NCBI GenBank assembly: GCA_018058545.1
Contig: JAGOZU010000022.1
Coordinates: 1-40,268 of the forward strand
Direction of reading: 5' to 3'
Origin: Promineifilum sp.
GTDB lineage: Bacteria > Chloroflexota > Anaerolineae > Promineifilales > Promineifilaceae
DNA length: 40,268 bases
Shown: one piece after another, positions 37,326 through 40,268 of the stretch
Numbering within the stretch: position 1 is the first letter of the stretch
How the letters are laid out: each line of letters opens with the position of its first letter
The notes under the pieces: model-generated
The model's database searches: none
Told to the model about the DNA's origin: nothing
What the model saw: only the letters and a program-made list of their open reading frames with translations
Translations under genes and position numbers: made by a program

Positions 37326-38234
37326 CTATGATTCGTCGAACAAACCGGCGATAAACTGGTCGGCATCAAAGGGGGCCAAATCCTGAATACGCTCGCCGGT
37401 ACCGATGAAACGCACCGGCAAGCCCAATTCACGGTAGATGGCGAAGACCATGCCGCCCTTGGCTGTGCTGTCCAGCTTGGTCAGGATGACGCCGGTGACA
37501 TGGACCGATTCCTTGAATTTGGCGGCCTGGGTCAGGGCGTTCTGTCCCGTGGGCGCGTCAAGCACCAGCAATACTTCGTGGGGCGCGGCATGGACGCTCT
37601 TCTTGCATACGCCATGGACCTTCTCCAATTCCTTCATCAGATTGAATTTGGTGTGCAGGCGGCCGGCGGTGTCGATGAACAACAGATCGAAGCCACGGGC
37701 GCGGGCGGCGCGAATGCCGTCATAAGCAGTCGCGGCCGGATCGCCCCCCGGCTGCCCGGCGATAACCGGCACGTCGGCTCGCTGGCCCCATATGTTCAGC
37801 TGGTCGATGGCCGCGGCGCGAAACGTGTCGGCGGCGGCCAGAATGACCTTGTGACCTTGCTCTTTATAGCGGTGGGCCAGCTTGCCGATCGTGGTGGTCT
37901 TGCCGGAACCGTTGACGCCAACGACCATCACGACCGTCAGAAGTCGTTTCTCTTCCAGTTCAAATGGCGGCGGAGCGACGAGCAAGGCTCGCAGCTCGCT
38001 GCGCAGTGCTCCCAGCAACTGATCGGCCCGGTACAGACCGTCGCGACGCACGCGCTCACGCAGTGTATCTACCAGATAGATGGTCGTCGGTACGCCGACA
38101 TCGGCCTGGATCAGCAAAGCCTCCAGGTCTTCCCATGTCTCCGGGTTAATATCACCCGCACCCAGGGCGCCGGCGATTTGGCCGAACACCGACTGGCGCG
38201 TTCGGTTCAATGACTCACGAATGCTTTTGAACAA
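37326..38234 (-). CDS. ftsY: Signal recognition particle receptor FtsY
   Basis: FtsY is the SRP GTPase receptor that delivers ribosomes making membrane proteins to the translocon. The 302-residue NG domain has P-loop GVNGSGKTT at 106-114, [12 protein letters not shown] near 135-146, DTAGR at 188-192, TKLD at 252-255 and the closing [14 protein letters not shown]. It lacks the long acidic A domain of the E. coli protein, as in many bacteria. It lies between xseB (55 bases upstream) and prfB (51 bases downstream), all in one direction, so cotranscription is likely. Given the many membrane proteins encoded here, a standard role is expected. Confidence 0.97.
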   Translation of the reverse strand: MFKSIRESLNRTRQSVFGQIAGALGAGDINPETWEDLEALLIQADVGVPTTIYLVDTLRERVRRDGLYRADQLLGALRSELRALLVAPPPFELEEKRLLTVVMVVGVNGSGKTTTIGKLAHRYKEQGHKVILAAADTFRAAAIDQLNIWGQRADVPVIAGQPGGDPAATAYDGIRAARARGFDLLFIDTAGRLHTKFNLMKELEKVHGVCKKSVHAAPHEVLLVLDAPTGQNALTQAAKFKESVHVTGVILTKLDSTAKGGMVFAIYRELGLPVRFIGTGERIQDLAPFDADQFIAGLFDES

Positions 38235-38289
38235 AACAGCCTCAAGATTTGAAAACAGATCGGGTTGGTACGGGAGATGCGCGGCCGTT

Positions 38290-38517
38290 TCAGGCGGGCG
38301 GCGTCAGATCGATGATCTCGCCGTCTTCGGTCAATTGTTCAATCCGAAGTTGGGCCTTATCCAGCAACTGCCCGCAATGGGCGGCCAACCGTTGACCTCG
38401 CTCGAACAGACTTAACGATGCTTCCAGGGTCAGGTTCCCGGATTCAAGCTGGGCCACCGTCTCCTCCAATTGGAGCAGCGCCTCCTCAAAGGTCAGGTCG
38501 TGCATGGCATCATCCAT
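38290..38517 (-). CDS. xseB: Exodeoxyribonuclease VII small subunit
   Basis: The 75-residue protein has the XseB pattern LTFEEALLQLEETVAQLESGNLTLEASLSLFERGQRL, a two-helix coiled coil that binds the large subunit XseA to degrade single-stranded DNA. The length matches the family. No xseA is in the window, so the large subunit must be encoded elsewhere or beyond the edge. The ATG at 38517 lies seven bases after a TACAAT box; a second ATG (38505) is possible. It is the first gene of the unit with ftsY and prfB. Confidence 0.9.
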   Translation of the reverse strand: MDDAMHDLTFEEALLQLEETVAQLESGNLTLEASLSLFERGQRLAAHCGQLLDKAQLRIEQLTEDGEIIDLTPPA

Positions 38518-38524
38518 CCGGCTG

Positions 38525-38554
38525 ATTGTATGACAAAATCGACATCCATACCAA
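38525..38554 (-). promoter_or_regulatory. Promoter for xseB-ftsY-prfB, leaderless type
   Basis: TTGGTA (38554-38549), 18 bases, then TACAAT (38530-38525) on the minus strand. The expected start, about 38518, is adjacent to the ATG at 38517. Confidence 0.5.
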
Positions 38555-38626
38555 TTAACTTGTCATAACGTATAACATGGGTATAGCAGATGATCATTGA
38601 TATAAACGGCAGCTAATCCTGGGATC

Positions 38627-38660
38627 AAAAAGAGGAGATCGATTTCACGATCTCCTCTTT
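38627..38660 (-). terminator. Intrinsic terminator after hppA
   Basis: A 13-base perfect stem (arms 38629-38641 and 38648-38660, core GAGGAGATCG) with a six-base loop is followed on the minus strand by a five-base T run (38631-38627). It ends the transcript of the pyrophosphatase gene, whose stop is at 38699. Confidence 0.9.
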
Positions 38661-38698
38661 CTATTCCTACTGTCTTATCGAACCGCTATACGGACCGA

Positions 38699-40268
38699 TT
38701 ATGACTTGGTCGGGGCGCCGATAGCCTGAGCCTCAGCCTTCGACCGCACGATAGCCCAACCCAGGATAGCGACAAGAACCACCGAGGCGATAATCACGCC
38801 GATGGTGCGCTCGCTATACTGCACGATGATGGGAGCAATGATCAGACTGACCAGGTTCACCACCTTGATCATCGGGTTGAGCGCCGGGCCGGCGGTATCC
38901 TTGAGGGGATCGCCCACCGTATCGCCGACGACGGCCGCCTTGTGCCGCTCCGAACCCTTGCCGGTGTTGGCTTCGGGATCGCGCTCCTCATCCTCGATGA
39001 GCTTCTTGGCATTGTCCCAGGCGCCACCGGTGTTGGACATGAAGACCGCCAGAAGCATACCGGAGACGATGATGCCGGCCTGGAAACCACCCAGTGCCTC
39101 AACCTGCAGGAGCAAGCCGACGGCGATGGGCATGACCACGGCCAACACCGCCAGATTGATCAGGTCCCTCTGAGCGGCGACGGTCGAGATGGTGACGGCG
39201 CGAGCATAATCCGGTTTCTTGGTTCCTTCGAGGATGCCGGGGATGCGGAACTGCCGGCGCACTTCTTCCACCATCTGGCCCGCGGCACGGCTGACGGCGC
39301 GGATGGCCAGCGAGGAGAACATCCACGGCAAGGCTCCGCCCAGCAACACACCGACGAAAACCATCGGTTCCGAAACGCGAATGCCATTGGCCAGCGCCTC
39401 GGGATTGACGAGGTTGACGTCGGTGATGAACGAACCGAACAGGGAGACGGCGGCGATGACCGCCGAACCGATGGCGATGCCCTTGGTGATCGCCTTGGTG
39501 GTGTTACCCACCGCATCCAGGTCAGCCATGATCTGGCGGGCCTTCGGCTCCAGCCCGGCCATCTCACCAATACCATTGGCGTTATCGGAGATGGGGCCGA
39601 AGGAGTCCATGGCCACATTGTTGCCCGTCAGGGTCAACATGCCGATGCCGGTCAGGGCAATGCCATACAGAACGAACGTAAACTGGATGAAATCGGGCGA
39701 GAATCGATCGGTGGCAAAGTGATCGGCTGGAATACCGCTGTAGATCAGGATGGCCGCCACAATGGTGGCCGCGATGACGACGACAGACCAGACGGCCGAC
39801 TCATAACCCGACGCCAGGCCGGAGAGGATCGTCGTCGCCGGGCCGCCGGAGGTGCTGTCGCGGATCTCCTTTACCGGTCGGTAGTGCGTACCCGTGAAGT
39901 AATCGGTCAGGCGGTCGATGACGATGGCCAAAGCGACACCCACGGCCGTGGACAGAAAGGGACGGAACCAACCACCCGGCACTGTGTCCATGTAAAACAC
40001 AGCTACGATACCGAACAGGACGACGGAGATCGCCGCCGAGGTCAGGAAGCCACGGAAGATGGCCTGCATCGCGTTGCCGCTGTCGTCGGATTGACCCTTG
40101 ACGCGATAGGTACCGATGATCGACGCCACGACGCCGATACCGCGCACCAGCAGCGGATAGAGGATAAATTCGTTGTGCCCGGTGATCAAGGTCAGGGTCA
40201 CACCCAGGATCAGGGACGAGACGATAGTCACCTCATAGGATTCAAAAATGTCGGCGGCCATACCGGCG
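38699..40268 (-). CDS. hppA: Membrane proton-pumping pyrophosphatase, C-terminal part, cut by the window edge
   Basis: This enzyme couples pyrophosphate hydrolysis to proton transport across the membrane. The frame runs off the window; upstream of the ATG at 40261 the codons still encode family sequence (AGMAADIFESYE), so that ATG is internal. Visible landmarks are DSFGPISDNANGIGEM, GNTTKAITKG, and GDTVGDPLKDTAGPALNPMIK near the end, plus about twelve membrane helices. The Lys in GNTTK (codon 39496-39494) is the residue that marks the potassium-independent subfamily, where potassium-dependent enzymes have Ala. The early catalytic loop (DNVGD) lies outside the window. A terminator follows at 38627. 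Confidence 0.96.
   Translation of the reverse strand, partial: AGMAADIFESYEVTIVSSLILGVTLTLITGHNEFILYPLLVRGIGVVASIIGTYRVKGQSDDSGNAMQAIFRGFLTSAAISVVLFGIVAVFYMDTVPGGWFRPFLSTAVGVALAIVIDRLTDYFTGTHYRPVKEIRDSTSGGPATTILSGLASGYESAVWSVVVIAATIVAAILIYSGIPADHFATDRFSPDFIQFTFVLYGIALTGIGMLTLTGNNVAMDSFGPISDNANGIGEMAGLEPKARQIMADLDAVGNTTKAITKGIAIGSAVIAAVSLFGSFITDVNLVNPEALANGIRVSEPMVFVGVLLGGALPWMFSSLAIRAVSRAAGQMVEEVRRQFRIPGILEGTKKPDYARAVTISTVAAQRDLINLAVLAVVMPIAVGLLLQVEALGGFQAGIIVSGMLLAVFMSNTGGAWDNAKKLIEDEERDPEANTGKGSERHKAAVVGDTVGDPLKDTAGPALNPMIKVVNLVSLIIAPIIVQYSERTIGVIIASVVLVAILGWAIVRSKAEAQAIGAPTKS

Overview
The window looks like a chromosomal segment of a GC-rich bacterium, most likely a member of the Chloroflexota (Anaerolineae-type). 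This is an inference from gene content: many GT-C glycosyltransferases with extra C-terminal beta domains, DUF4012 and DUF2723 surface-glycan genes, an rpoC with a coiled-coil insertion that stands apart from rpoB, and a very common CGGCC word. No rRNA, tRNA, CRISPR array, insertion sequence or phage gene was recognised.

Layout. At the left edge is the 5' part of radA (minus strand). Diverging from it is a seven-gene plus-strand run (606-8706): two small membrane proteins, an LPG-synthase-type membrane protein, a GT2 glycosyltransferase fused to a phosphoglycosyl transferase, a DUF2723 GT-C protein, a DUF4012 protein and a secreted SH3-like protein. Facing it are two large tandem GT39-like proteins (8708-14498, minus). 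A divergent promoter pair then leads to a four-domain S1 protein and clpC (14592-18342), closed by a strong terminator. Further minus-strand units are a clan-A glycoside hydrolase plus a third GT39-like protein (18455-21759), two overlapping P-loop ATPases, one carrying a nuclease-like C-terminal domain (21915-24517), and a glycan operon of UDP-glucuronate decarboxylase, O-antigen ligase-like protein, GtrA and GT4 (24765-29024).

The right third is housekeeping: type 2 isopentenyl-diphosphate isomerase and a polyprenyl synthase (plus), then rpoC, the unit xseB-ftsY-prfB and the 3' part of a proton-pumping pyrophosphatase (all minus). prfB carries the classic programmed +1 frameshift.

How the genes fit together. 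The phosphoglycosyl transferase can load a sugar phosphate on a polyprenyl carrier. The GT2, GT4 and GT39 enzymes and the decarboxylase product UDP-xylose can extend and decorate it, the O-antigen ligase-like protein can polymerise or transfer it, and DUF4012 and SH3 proteins may act in the envelope. The two isoprenoid genes beside this set could supply polyprenyl carrier precursors.

For discovery, the most interesting points are the two-ATPase module with a degenerate PD-(D/E)xK-like domain, the repeated beta-sandwich modules on all three GT39-like proteins, the GT2-PGT fusion, a recurring leaderless promoter arrangement, divergent promoters sharing one -35 box, and an rpoC leader able to form two mutually exclusive hairpins.
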